Assembly (NCBI RefSeq): GCF_900116415.1
Contig: NZ_FPAP01000001.1
Coordinates: 1,054,001-1,118,000, forward strand
From: Chryseobacterium formosense
GTDB lineage: Bacteria; Bacteroidota; Bacteroidia; Flavobacteriales; Weeksellaceae
Reading direction: 5' to 3'
DNA length: 64,000 nucleotides
A program made the position numbers and the translations under genes. Position 1 is the stretch's first letter. Each line of letters starts with the position of its first letter. Under the pieces are notes generated by a model that saw nothing but the letters and a program-made list of their open reading frames with translations, had not been told where the DNA came from and ran no database searches. Of this stretch, positions 44,825-52,736 are shown in pieces.

Positions 44825-44884
44825 AGGTCATATTTAAAGTGACCTATTTAGTGACCTATAGTGAAAATATCAAAATAGGTCACT
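44825..44884. repeat. Cluster of AGTGACCTAT sites upstream of the integrase
   Basis: Direct copies of AGTGACCTAT occur at 44838-44847 and 44850-44859. An inverted copy (ATAGGTCACT) is at 44875-44884, and a half copy AGGTCA at 44825-44830. Repeats of this kind beside a tRNA-linked integrase are typical arm-type sites for integrase or excisionase, or an operator for the integrase gene. Confidence 0.6.
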
Positions 44885-44986
44885 GAAATCTCTGGAAAAC
44901 CCGACCAATAGGCAGTCTAACGATTGAACATCTTGCAAAAAGTGGTAACAAAAAGTAAATTATTAAACAATTAAAGTTATCACACA

Positions 44987-46207
44987 ATGAACAAAACATT
45001 CAACCTGTTATTCTTTATAAAAAAGAATAAAATCAGAACAAACGGAACCGCTCCTATCTACTTAAGAATCACAGTAGATGGCAAGGCAGCAGAGATTGCG
45101 GCTAAAAGATATATTGACCCAAAGAAATGGGATAATAAATCGCAGAAAGCCATAGGTTATAGTCAAGAATCCAAAACACTGAACTCTTACCTTAAAACTT
45201 TAGAACAGCAAGTTTACGATTTCCATTACTTGATGCTCAAAGAAGAAGACTTCGTAACCGCAGAAAGTTTAAAATCTAAACTGCTTGGAACTGATGTTTC
45301 GACAAGAATGCTCATTCCTATTTTTCAGGATCACAATGATAAAGTAGAAGCATTAATAGGTCAGGATTTCGCTCCAGGTACATTGGAACGATACAAAACT
45401 TCCTTGAAACACACACAGGAATTTCTAAATTGGAAGTATAAAATTTCTGACATTGATATTACAAAGATTGATCACGCTTTCATTATGGATTATGATTTCT
45501 GGCTTCGTAGTGTCCGAAAATGCGCTAACAATACTGCTGTAAAATACATCAAGAACTTCAAAAAAATTATGCGTTTATGCATGGCGAACGGTTGGCTATC
45601 AAAAGATCCGTTTCTAGGTTACAAAGCAAAAATTAAAGAAGTGGAACGCCCCTATCTTACAAAGAAGGAAATTCAATCGGTTTATGACAAAGAGTTTGCT
45701 TCAGACAGGTTGAATCAGGTACGTGATATTTTCCTTTTTAGTTGTTATACTGGTTTAGCTTATGTTGATGTAGTGAAATTATCTAAATCGCACATCAATA
45801 TTGGAATAGATGGTGACAAATGGATATTTACAAATCGTCAGAAAACTGGTACTGCAACCAGAGTTCCACTACTGCCATTAGCTCAAGAGCTTATTTTAAA
45901 ATATGAAGACCACCCGGAATGTGTAAATTTAAACGTACTTTTTCCTGTACTAAGTAATCAGAAAATGAATTCTTATCTCAAAGAAATTGCTAATGTTTGT
46001 GGGATTAACAAAGAATTGACATTTCATATTGCGAGACACACGTTTGCTACTACAGTTACATTATCCAATGGCGTTCCGATTGAAAGTGTAAGCAAAATGC
46101 TTGGTCATAAGAATATAAAAACCACTCAACACTATGCGAAAATTCTTGATAAGAAAGTGAGTGATGATATGCTACTTGTGAGGGAAATATTTAAAAATAA
46201 AGAATAA
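44987..46207 (+). CDS. Tyrosine recombinase / integrase
   Basis: The protein has 406 residues. The N-terminus has an arm-binding domain (about 1-90), then a SAM-like core-binding domain (about 105-205) and the catalytic domain. Catalytic residues are His347-x2-Arg350 (HIARH), His374 (LGHKN) and the nucleophile Tyr383 (QHYAKI). The first Arg is replaced: Ala258 in CYTGLAYVDV. This is usual in the Bacteroidota CTnDOT-related group and does not imply inactivity. It would insert the element into the tRNA-Ser 3' end 250 nt upstream. It points away from the tRNA. Confidence 0.92.
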   Translation: MNKTFNLLFFIKKNKIRTNGTAPIYLRITVDGKAAEIAAKRYIDPKKWDNKSQKAIGYSQESKTLNSYLKTLEQQVYDFHYLMLKEEDFVTAESLKSKLLGTDVSTRMLIPIFQDHNDKVEALIGQDFAPGTLERYKTSLKHTQEFLNWKYKISDIDITKIDHAFIMDYDFWLRSVRKCANNTAVKYIKNFKKIMRLCMANGWLSKDPFLGYKAKIKEVERPYLTKKEIQSVYDKEFASDRLNQVRDIFLFSCYTGLAYVDVVKLSKSHINIGIDGDKWIFTNRQKTGTATRVPLLPLAQELILKYEDHPECVNLNVLFPVLSNQKMNSYLKEIANVCGINKELTFHIARHTFATTVTLSNGVPIESVSKMLGHKNIKTTQHYAKILDKKVSDDMLLVREIFKNKE

Positions 46208-46228
46208 AAAGTTGTATAAATTAGTTGT

Positions 46229-46266
46229 AATAGAGAAGAAATTATGTTTATAATTTCTTCTCTATT
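46229..46266 (+). terminator. Hairpin terminator after the integrase gene
   Basis: AATAGAGAAGAAATTAT and its exact reverse complement (46250-46266) form a 17-bp stem with a GTTT loop, 22 nt after the stop codon. Confidence 0.75.
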
Positions 46267-46698
46267 TAAGAAAGTGAAATCTAACTAAGTCGACTATATA
46301 TTTGAGTCCACCAAATAAAATATAAAATTCTAAATATCTTAATTCAACCTGGCTCTTTTATATGTAGTATAAAAATGGATGTACTAATCTAGTGTACAGT
46401 TAAAGTTAAGCATTTATTTTAAAAATTCTTTAAGAATTACCGTTTGCTAGTAATGAATTAAAAAATGCAACTTGCACCAAAAACTTGTTTTGGTACATAA
46501 CTTCCTCAAGGGTTTATACTTATAGGAACGCAAATTGAAAGTTAGCAAGAATTGATAAATTTACAATTTTAACAAGTATTATTCATAAAATAAAATATAT
46601 AAATTACCTCTATCAAAAATTATATTATAATCCTTCTCTTTATATAATTATTTAAGGCTGTCGATCGTTTTCTTCAATCATTTATTTTAGAAATACAT
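46267..46698. other. AT-rich non-coding stretch
   Basis: These 430 nt lie between the integrase terminator and the TetR-like gene's regulatory region. I see no convincing reading frame, RNA gene or repeat. A weak imperfect dyad lies around CAAAAACTTGTTTTGG (46481-46496). Confidence 0.5.
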
Positions 46699-46741
46699 AT
46701 TACTAATTTTTTAGATTTAGTAAAATTAATTACTAATTTTG
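46699..46741 (+). promoter_or_regulatory. Operator-promoter of the TetR-like gene
   Basis: TTACTAA (46700-46706), TTAGTAA (46717-46723) and TTACTAA (46730-46736) alternate in orientation with spacers of 10 and 6 nt. The outer copies are part of the direct repeat ATTACTAATTTT. The last site overlaps a -7 box TAATTTTG (46734-46741), 18 nt before the ATG. A regulator bound there would block transcription, so autoregulation by the TetR-like protein is likely. Confidence 0.55.
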
Positions 46742-46758
46742 TTATAATAAAATGTATT

Positions 46759-47418
46759 ATGGAAAAAGAAAATCAAATCTCAGAAGAAAGAATATTCGAA
46801 TTGTACGGAGACTATATCCTCAATCACGGTGAAAAACCAAAAAACATTTACCGTTTTGCCAAAGACAATGAGTTTGAAGAAAAAGACTTCTACGATTACT
46901 TTGCTAGCTTTGAGCAAATTGAGAAACAAATGCTGGTTAACTTGTTTGTAAAATCTTTTGAACTTGCGGCTGAAGTAAACGAAGCTAAAAAAATGACTTC
47001 AAAAGAAAAACTTTTAAATGTTTATTATATATTTTTTGAAAATATGACGATGAACCGTTCTTTGGTTTTAATCATTTTAGGAAATACCAAAATGCAATCC
47101 GCTAAGATTCTCAGTCAGCTGAAAGCAACTCACCGCGAGTATATCAAAACGCTTGATTTCAATGATTGGGAGATCATCCAAAAAGCAAAAGATGATATTA
47201 GAAATGCGCATCAAAAAGCCCGTGAAGAAGCACTCTGGTTACATTTGGTTTCTGTTATTGAGTTTTGGAAAAAAGATACCTCACCCGCCTTCGAAAAGAC
47301 CGATATTTTCATTGAGAAAACGATTGACACTGGTTTTGAACTGATGGATAATGAACCATTGAGAAAACTCGCAGACCTCAGTAAGTTTTTATTTAAAGAA
47401 AAATTTAAAAAACACTAA
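46759..47418 (+). CDS. TetR-like transcriptional regulator of the photolyase module
   Basis: The protein has 219 residues. The N-terminal 50-60 residues are helical and fit a divergent TetR DNA-binding domain (ERIFELYGDYILNHG, IYRFAKDNEFEEKDFYDYFASFEQI). The remaining long helices are the ligand-binding part seen in Bacteroidota TetR relatives. The recognition helix is unusually acidic. It starts a tight plus-strand series: the AarF-like gene begins 2 nt later. It probably represses its own operon through the dyads just upstream. Confidence 0.72.
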   Translation: MEKENQISEERIFELYGDYILNHGEKPKNIYRFAKDNEFEEKDFYDYFASFEQIEKQMLVNLFVKSFELAAEVNEAKKMTSKEKLLNVYYIFFENMTMNRSLVLIILGNTKMQSAKILSQLKATHREYIKTLDFNDWEIIQKAKDDIRNAHQKAREEALWLHLVSVIEFWKKDTSPAFEKTDIFIEKTIDTGFELMDNEPLRKLADLSKFLFKEKFKKH

Positions 47419-47419
47419 A

Positions 47420-48736
47420 ATGAAAACACTGAATAAAATTCCTACCGGAAAGATAGAAAGAACTGGAAGTTTGCTGAAAGCGGGTGCCAAAATCGGTGTC
47501 AATTACATCAAATATTACGGAAATAAAATCACCAAAGACGAAGAACAAGCAAGGCAGATTCTAAACGAAGAAAATGCCACGGATATTTATGATTCCTTAA
47601 AAGAATTAAAAGGTTCTGCATTAAAAGTTGCTCAGATGCTGAGCATGGAAAAAAATATTCTTCCGCAGGCTTATGTGGAGAAATTTTCGCTGTCGCAGTT
47701 CTCGGTTCCTCCATTATCAGGCGCTTTGGTGAAGAAAACATTCAGAAAATATTTCGGGAAGAACCCGGAAGCAATGTTTGATGAATTTTCTCAGGAATCG
47801 GTGAATGCGGCGAGCATCGGACAGGTTCACAAGGCAAAAAAAGATGGGCACGATTTAGCGGTTAAAATTCAATATCCGGGCGTCCGGGAAAGTATTTCCA
47901 GCGACCTGAAAATGGTAAAACCGATTGCCATGAAGATGTTTAATATCCAGAAAGAAGGTTCTGAATCGTATTTTCAGGAAGTTGAGAGCAAATTATTTGA
48001 AGAGACCGACTATAATCTGGAACTGAAAAGAAGTCAGCAAATCTCTAAAGAATGCAGTCATTTGCCCAACCTGAGATTTCCCACCTATTATCCTGATTTA
48101 TCTTGCGAGAAAATCATCACCATGGACTGGATGAACGGAAAACATTTTTCGGAATTCACCAAGCAAAATAATTCTCAGGACAACCTCGACACAATCGGAC
48201 AGACCCTTTGGGATTTTTATATATATCAGATGCACGTCCTAAAGCAGGTGCACGCAGATCCGCATCCCGGCAATTTTCTTGTTTCAGAAAATAATGAGTT
48301 GTTGGTCATCGATTTTGGCTGTATTAAAGAGATTCCCAATGAATTTTATACACCTTATTTTGAACTGGCAAAGATGGAAAATCTTAAAAATCCTGAAACT
48401 TTTAAACTAAAGCTGTATCAGCTGGAAATTCTCCGACATGATGATACGCGGGAAGAACAGGAATTTTTCAGCAAGCTGTTTTATGAGCTTCTGGAACTGT
48501 TCACAAGACCATTTAACCTTGAAGTTTTTGATTTTTCTGATGAAGGCTTCTTTCAGGAAATCGCTGACCTCGGCCAGCGTTACGCGAAACTGAATGACAT
48601 GAAAGGAATGAATGTCAATCGTGGTTCAAAGCACTTTATCTATCTGAACAGAACATTTTTCGGGCTGTACAACATGATGCATGATGTGAGAGCTAAAGAT
48701 ATTAAAATCAATAATTACAAAAACTTCATCCCATAA
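47420..48736 (+). CDS. ABC1/AarF/UbiB-family atypical kinase
   Basis: The protein has 438 residues. The family's KGSALKVAQMLS segment (KxGQ-like, residues 64-75), the Ala-rich NAASIGQVHKA loop (129-139) with the ATP lysine in LAVKIQYPG, HADPHPGNF (278-286) and VIDFGC (297-302) are all present. UbiB-type proteins are ATP-dependent factors in quinone or lipid metabolism. This one lacks the C-terminal membrane helices of UbiB, so it is more like the soluble AarF homologues. Its position in front of photolyase genes suggests a role in light or oxidative stress response, which is an inference. Confidence 0.88.
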   Translation: MKTLNKIPTGKIERTGSLLKAGAKIGVNYIKYYGNKITKDEEQARQILNEENATDIYDSLKELKGSALKVAQMLSMEKNILPQAYVEKFSLSQFSVPPLSGALVKKTFRKYFGKNPEAMFDEFSQESVNAASIGQVHKAKKDGHDLAVKIQYPGVRESISSDLKMVKPIAMKMFNIQKEGSESYFQEVESKLFEETDYNLELKRSQQISKECSHLPNLRFPTYYPDLSCEKIITMDWMNGKHFSEFTKQNNSQDNLDTIGQTLWDFYIYQMHVLKQVHADPHPGNFLVSENNELLVIDFGCIKEIPNEFYTPYFELAKMENLKNPETFKLKLYQLEILRHDDTREEQEFFSKLFYELLELFTRPFNLEVFDFSDEGFFQEIADLGQRYAKLNDMKGMNVNRGSKHFIYLNRTFFGLYNMMHDVRAKDIKINNYKNFIP

Positions 48737-48737
48737 A

Positions 48738-48893
48738 ATGCCTGCTAACTTACCTACCAAAATCTGTAAGGTCTGCCGACTGTCTTTCAACTGGCGGAAA
48801 AAGTGGAAAAAAAACTGGGACGAAGTGAAATATTGCAGTGAAAAATGTCGGAAAAACAAAAAATCAACATCCTCTGGTTCACCAAAAATTTAA
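48738..48893 (+). CDS. DUF2256-type zinc-ribbon small protein
   Basis: The protein has 51 residues and starts 1 nt after the AarF stop codon. Cys10-x2-Cys13 and Cys33-x3-Cys37 would bind one zinc, and the middle is Trp/Lys-rich (NWRKKWKKNWDEV). Small proteins of this shape (DUF2256) are repeatedly found beside cryptochrome/photolyase genes. Function unknown. Its last 49 nt overlap the start of the Cry-DASH gene in another frame, so the two are probably translationally coupled. Confidence 0.8.
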   Translation: MPANLPTKICKVCRLSFNWRKKWKKNWDEVKYCSEKCRKNKKSTSSGSPKI

Positions 48894-50143
48894 GAATCAG
48901 AGACAACGAATCACTTCTGAAAATTCAGCAGGAGAATCTCCCGTTTCTTGTGGTGTATGTCTTTGACAGTGACTTTTACCAGGAGAATCAATTCGGATTC
49001 AGAAAAATCGGAAAATTCCGGAGTCAATTTTTACTCGAAACTGTTTTGGATCTGGAAAAAAATCTAAATGAGATTGGAGTTTCATTTGTCAAAAAGTTTG
49101 GAAAAACCGCTGAAATATTTAAGGAAATATCTGAACATATTGATATTGAAACCATTTTCTGCCAGGAAGAATGGACGAGAGACGAAATTTATGTGCAACA
49201 AAAGATTGAAAAAGTTTTGCCGAAAACCGTTTGGACTAAATCTTACTCCCAACAATTACTGCAAACTGATTTTGTCTACAGTCAGATAGAAAAAATTCCG
49301 ATTCAGTTTACCACTTTCCGACAGAAAGTTGAGAAGAATCTTACAGTTCGTGAAGAATTCAGTTTAGGTCAAATCAAAAACCATTTTAATTTTGAAATTA
49401 AAATCGAAAGCGATGACATCAATTTAAAAATTTTAGGTTTTGAAGATTTTGAAATTCATCCATCATCAGCCTTTCCATTTTCCGGTGGTGAGACAGTAGC
49501 TTTGAAACGGCTAAATGCTTACTTCTCTGAAACTAAAAATCTAAGCACTTATAAAGAAACCCGCAACGGAATGACAGGTTTGGATTACAGCAGTAAGTTT
49601 TCTGCGTGGCTCGCCAACGGAAGTTTGTCGCCCGTTTCAGTTTATCACGAAATCAAAAAATATGAAGCAGAATTCGGAAGCAACGAATCAACATACTGGC
49701 TTGTTTTTGAACTGTTATGGCGTGAATTTTTCAAATATGTTTCGAGGGAACACCAGGATAAAATTTTTCAGTTAAAAGGAATTTTAGGCAAAGAATATCC
49801 GTTTAAAAATGATGAAAATGTAATTCAGGACTGGATTCAGGGAAAAACAAACTCAGATTTCATCAATGCGAATATGCTTGAAATCAAACAAACAGGCTGG
49901 ATGAGTAACCGCGGCCGACAAAATGTAGCATCCTATTTCTGTAAAATACTTAATCAGGACTGGCGGATTGGAGCGCGTTACTTTGAAGAAGTGCTCATAG
50001 ATTACGATGCTCACAGCAATTATGGCAACTGGATGTACCTCGCCGGCATTGGAAATGACCCGAGAAGCCGGACTTTCAATGCCGAAAAGCAGGCAGAGCA
50101 ATATGATAACAACCACCAATTCAGAAATTTATGGCTACAGTAA
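48845..50143 (+). CDS. DASH-family cryptochrome/photolyase
   Basis: The protein has 432 residues. It begins with the antenna-binding Rossmann domain (ILWFTKNLRIRDNESL). The FAD domain has YKETRNGMTGLDYSSKFSAWLANG, ELLWREFFKY, and GWMSNRGRQNVASYF followed by YDAHSNYGNWMYLAGIGNDPR, which is the Cry-DASH signature. DASH proteins repair cyclobutane dimers in single-stranded DNA with FAD and an MTHF antenna, or sense blue light. The start is inside the DUF2256 gene and the end overlaps the next gene by 13 nt, indicating a tight operon. Confidence 0.93.
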   Translation: MSEKQKINILWFTKNLRIRDNESLLKIQQENLPFLVVYVFDSDFYQENQFGFRKIGKFRSQFLLETVLDLEKNLNEIGVSFVKKFGKTAEIFKEISEHIDIETIFCQEEWTRDEIYVQQKIEKVLPKTVWTKSYSQQLLQTDFVYSQIEKIPIQFTTFRQKVEKNLTVREEFSLGQIKNHFNFEIKIESDDINLKILGFEDFEIHPSSAFPFSGGETVALKRLNAYFSETKNLSTYKETRNGMTGLDYSSKFSAWLANGSLSPVSVYHEIKKYEAEFGSNESTYWLVFELLWREFFKYVSREHQDKIFQLKGILGKEYPFKNDENVIQDWIQGKTNSDFINANMLEIKQTGWMSNRGRQNVASYFCKILNQDWRIGARYFEEVLIDYDAHSNYGNWMYLAGIGNDPRSRTFNAEKQAEQYDNNHQFRNLWLQ

Positions 50144-51606
50144 AAACTTCCGTTGCCCAGTTGATTTTTCCGCATCAGCTTTTAAAGGATACTGATCATT
50201 TAGACCATAAACAGCCTGTTTATCTGGTTGAAGAATTTCTGTTTTTTAAACAGTATAAATTTCATAAGCAGAAAATTGCGTTTCATCGCGCAAGTATGAA
50301 GTTCTACGAACAGTTTTTACTGAAGGCTGGTTTCAAGGTAAATTATATAGAAGCCAATGACCAATTATCGGATGTCCGGAAATTAATCAAACACTTAGAA
50401 AAGGAAAAGTTTACAGATATTTTCATAGTTGATGTCTGCGATAACTGGCTGGAAAAAAGAATTAACAACACAAAATTAAATATAAAAATTGCTGACAATC
50501 CGATTTTCATCAATACAAAAGAAGATCTGAAGGAGTATTTTGATGGCAAAGAATTTTATCATCAGACTGATTTCTACAAACAGCAGAGAATTTTCCAAAA
50601 TATCCTGATGAAAGCAGGAAAACCATTGGGCGGAAAATGGACTTTTGATACCGAAAACCGCAAAAAATATCCTAAAAATAAAAAAGCGCCTTCCGTTTCA
50701 TTTCTAGACAACTCAGCGTTTTACGAAGAAGCAAAAACATACACTGAAAAATATTTTGGTAAAAATTATGGAAATCTCACTTCGTATCAGCTTTATCCAA
50801 CCACTTTTGAGGATGCTGAGAAATGGCTCGATCAGTTTTTAGAACTGCGTTTTGCAGAATTTGGAGTGTATGAAGACAGCATTGTGGAACGTGAACATTT
50901 CCTGCACCACAGCATACTCTCCCCTCTCATCAACGTCGGACTGCTAACGCCATATTTTGTTTTGGAACAGGCAATACAATATGCAGAAGATTTTGATGTT
51001 CCTATCAATTCTCTGGAAGGATTTGTCCGCCAGATTTTAGGTTGGCGTGAGTTCGTGAGAGGAATTTATTTGTATCAGGGAACTTATCAGAGAAATAAAA
51101 ATTACTGGAAACATAAAAATCCGCTTCCGGAATCATTTTACACCGGAAAAACCGGAATTAGACCCATTGACAGCACGATTTTAAAAGTTTTAGAAACAGG
51201 ATATGCCCATCACATTGAAAGACTGATGATTTTTGCCAACTTCATGAATCTGATGAAACTCAACCCTAATGATGTTTATCAATGGTTTATGGAAATGTTC
51301 ATCGATTCGTATGATTGGGTGATGGTACCTAATGTTTATGGGATGAGCAGTTTTTCTGATGGCGGTAAAATGAGCACAAAACCTTACATCAGCGGGAGCA
51401 ATTATGTAAAAAAAATGAGCGATTATTCTGACGGTGACTGGACTGAAAAATGGGATGCTCTTTTCTGGAATTTTGTGAATGACAACCGTGCATTTTTCGA
51501 AAAAAATCCGAGGTTGGGAATGATGATCCGGACTTTTGATAAGATGACGGATGAGAAAAAGAAAGCGCACCTGAAACTGGCTAAACAAACTATAAAAAAC
51601 CTTTAA
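50131..51606 (+). CDS. FeS-BCP-type (6-4) photolyase homologue lacking the iron-sulfur cysteines
   Basis: The protein has 491 residues. N-terminal antenna domain (VAQLIFPHQLLKD), then FAD domain with EGFVRQILGWREFVRGIY, GYAHHIERLMIFANFMNL and PNVYGMSSFSDGG, the pattern of PhrB-like prokaryotic (6-4) photolyases. PhrB has four cysteines binding a 4Fe-4S cluster. Here the MSDYC-x2-C site reads MSDYSDGDW (Ser433, Asp436), the later CPF-type Cys is missing, and the whole protein has one Cys, in VDVCDNW. FAD-based repair may persist, since the HHIERLM histidines remain. It overlaps the Cry-DASH gene. Confidence 0.88.
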   Translation: MATVKTSVAQLIFPHQLLKDTDHLDHKQPVYLVEEFLFFKQYKFHKQKIAFHRASMKFYEQFLLKAGFKVNYIEANDQLSDVRKLIKHLEKEKFTDIFIVDVCDNWLEKRINNTKLNIKIADNPIFINTKEDLKEYFDGKEFYHQTDFYKQQRIFQNILMKAGKPLGGKWTFDTENRKKYPKNKKAPSVSFLDNSAFYEEAKTYTEKYFGKNYGNLTSYQLYPTTFEDAEKWLDQFLELRFAEFGVYEDSIVEREHFLHHSILSPLINVGLLTPYFVLEQAIQYAEDFDVPINSLEGFVRQILGWREFVRGIYLYQGTYQRNKNYWKHKNPLPESFYTGKTGIRPIDSTILKVLETGYAHHIERLMIFANFMNLMKLNPNDVYQWFMEMFIDSYDWVMVPNVYGMSSFSDGGKMSTKPYISGSNYVKKMSDYSDGDWTEKWDALFWNFVNDNRAFFEKNPRLGMMIRTFDKMTDEKKKAHLKLAKQTIKNL

Positions 51607-51608
51607 CA

Positions 51609-51890
51609 ATGATAAAACAATTTAATGCAGAACAAACCGACCGCATCATCGAAATGGCTTGGGAAGACCGCACTCCTTTTGAAGCTATTGAATTTCAGTT
51701 TGGGACCAGCGAGGCGGAGGTGATTGAAATCATGCGGAGCGAACTGAAACTCTCAAGTTTTAAACTGTGGCGAAAAAGGGTAAATTCCGGTGTGAGCCAG
51801 AAACATTTAAAGAAGAGAAATCCGGAAATTTACCGTTTCAAATGCAGCAGACAGCGAACCATAAGTCATAATAAAATTTCTAAGCGATAA
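51609..51890 (+). CDS. DUF2805/TIGR03643-family small DNA-binding-like protein
   Basis: The protein has 93 residues, basic towards the C-terminus. ITEM: the N-terminal helix-turn-helix-like part (QTDRIIEMAWEDRTPFEAIE, TSEAEVIEIMRSEL) and LSSFKLWRKRV correspond to a family (DUF2805) regularly encoded beside photolyases. It starts 2 nt after the photolyase gene. Role unknown, perhaps DNA or nucleoprotein binding given the lysine/arginine-rich tail. Confidence 0.78.
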   Translation: MIKQFNAEQTDRIIEMAWEDRTPFEAIEFQFGTSEAEVIEIMRSELKLSSFKLWRKRVNSGVSQKHLKKRNPEIYRFKCSRQRTISHNKISKR

Positions 51891-51897
51891 TAAGATT

Positions 51898-51947
51898 CCA
51901 CGAATGCACGAATAATAAATTTTGATTTTTAATTCGCACATTCGTGG
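51898..51947. repeat. Inverted repeat between the DUF2805 and SDR genes
   Basis: CCACGAATGCACGAAT (51898-51913) and ATTCGCACATTCGTGG (51932-51947) pair over 16 positions with two mismatches, with an 18-nt spacer. It may be a terminator-like hairpin or a dispersed Flavobacteriia intergenic repeat. Confidence 0.6.
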
Positions 51948-52000
51948 CCAACAAACAATACTATTTGAAGTTTATTTTAAATCTTTAAAAACATTAAAAT

Positions 52001-52699
52001 ATGAAAAACATCGTCATCATCGGTTGCGGGCAGGGAATTGGGTTTGCTGCTGCAAAAATACTGTCAGAGAATCATCATGTGATCGGTATTTCGAGAAGCA
52101 AAAATTCAGAAGTTCAAAATCTGAATATTGATTTTCACCAAATGGATATTCTTTTGGGAAATCTGGATGAAATCACCTTTCCAGAGGTCATCGATGGCTT
52201 GGTTTATGCACCGGGAAGTATCAATTTGAAACCCTTCAACAGACTTTCCCTCGACGATTTTAAAAATGATTTTGAAATTAATGTTTTGGGAGCGGTAAAA
52301 ACGATTCAGAAATTATTGCCCAATCTGAAAAAATCTGAAAGTGCTTCTGTCGTATTATACAGTTCGGTAGCTTCAAAGCTGGGAATGCCTTTCCACGCTT
52401 CGATTTCGGCCAGTAAAAGTGCGGTGGAAGGTTTAACGAAAAGCCTTGCCGGAGAACTTTCTGCACAAAAAATAAGAGTAAACTGTATAGCACCTTCTCT
52501 CACGGATACGAACTTAGCATCTCAGCTTCTTTCGACACCAGAAAAAAGGGAAGCTTCAGGCAAAAGACATCCTCTGCAAAGAGTTGGAACTGCCGATGAA
52601 ATGGCAAATATGACGGAGTTCCTATTGTCTGGCAATGCCTCATGGATTACAGGACAAATCATCGGGATCGACGGTGGCATGGGAAGCGTGAAGCTTTAA
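52001..52699 (+). CDS. Short-chain dehydrogenase/reductase-like protein lacking the catalytic tyrosine
   Basis: The protein has 232 residues. The nucleotide-binding loop is GCGQGIG (8-14), and the end (IIGIDGGMGS) is SDR-like. The active-site YxxxK is I135-S-A-S-K139 (codon ATT), so the Tyr is missing while Lys139 and the catalytic Ser122 (LYSSVAS) are kept. The usual NNAG is APGS and Asn94 is present. Reduction chemistry by the normal route is unlikely. It may bind NAD(P)H as a sensor or use another mechanism. It belongs to the photolyase module and is followed by the MarR gene. Confidence 0.85.
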   Translation: MKNIVIIGCGQGIGFAAAKILSENHHVIGISRSKNSEVQNLNIDFHQMDILLGNLDEITFPEVIDGLVYAPGSINLKPFNRLSLDDFKNDFEINVLGAVKTIQKLLPNLKKSESASVVLYSSVASKLGMPFHASISASKSAVEGLTKSLAGELSAQKIRVNCIAPSLTDTNLASQLLSTPEKREASGKRHPLQRVGTADEMANMTEFLLSGNASWITGQIIGIDGGMGSVKL

Positions 52700-52716
52700 T
52701 TCAAAAAACTAATTTT

Positions 52717-52724
52717 TATCTTTG
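52717..52724 (+). promoter_or_regulatory. -7 box before the MarR-like gene
   Basis: TATCTTTG fits TAnnTTTG, with CTTT 19 nt upstream. It lies 12 nt before the ATG at 52737, so this gene could be transcribed separately from the rest of the module. It argues against the earlier TTG start at 52722. Confidence 0.5.
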
Positions 52725-52736
52725 TATTTTAAAGTT

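Noticed and set aside
44987-46207. Integrase judged inactive because the first catalytic Arg is Ala258
   Set aside because: The same substitution pattern is usual in the CTnDOT-related recombinases of Bacteroidota, while His347, Arg350, His374 and Tyr383 are present.
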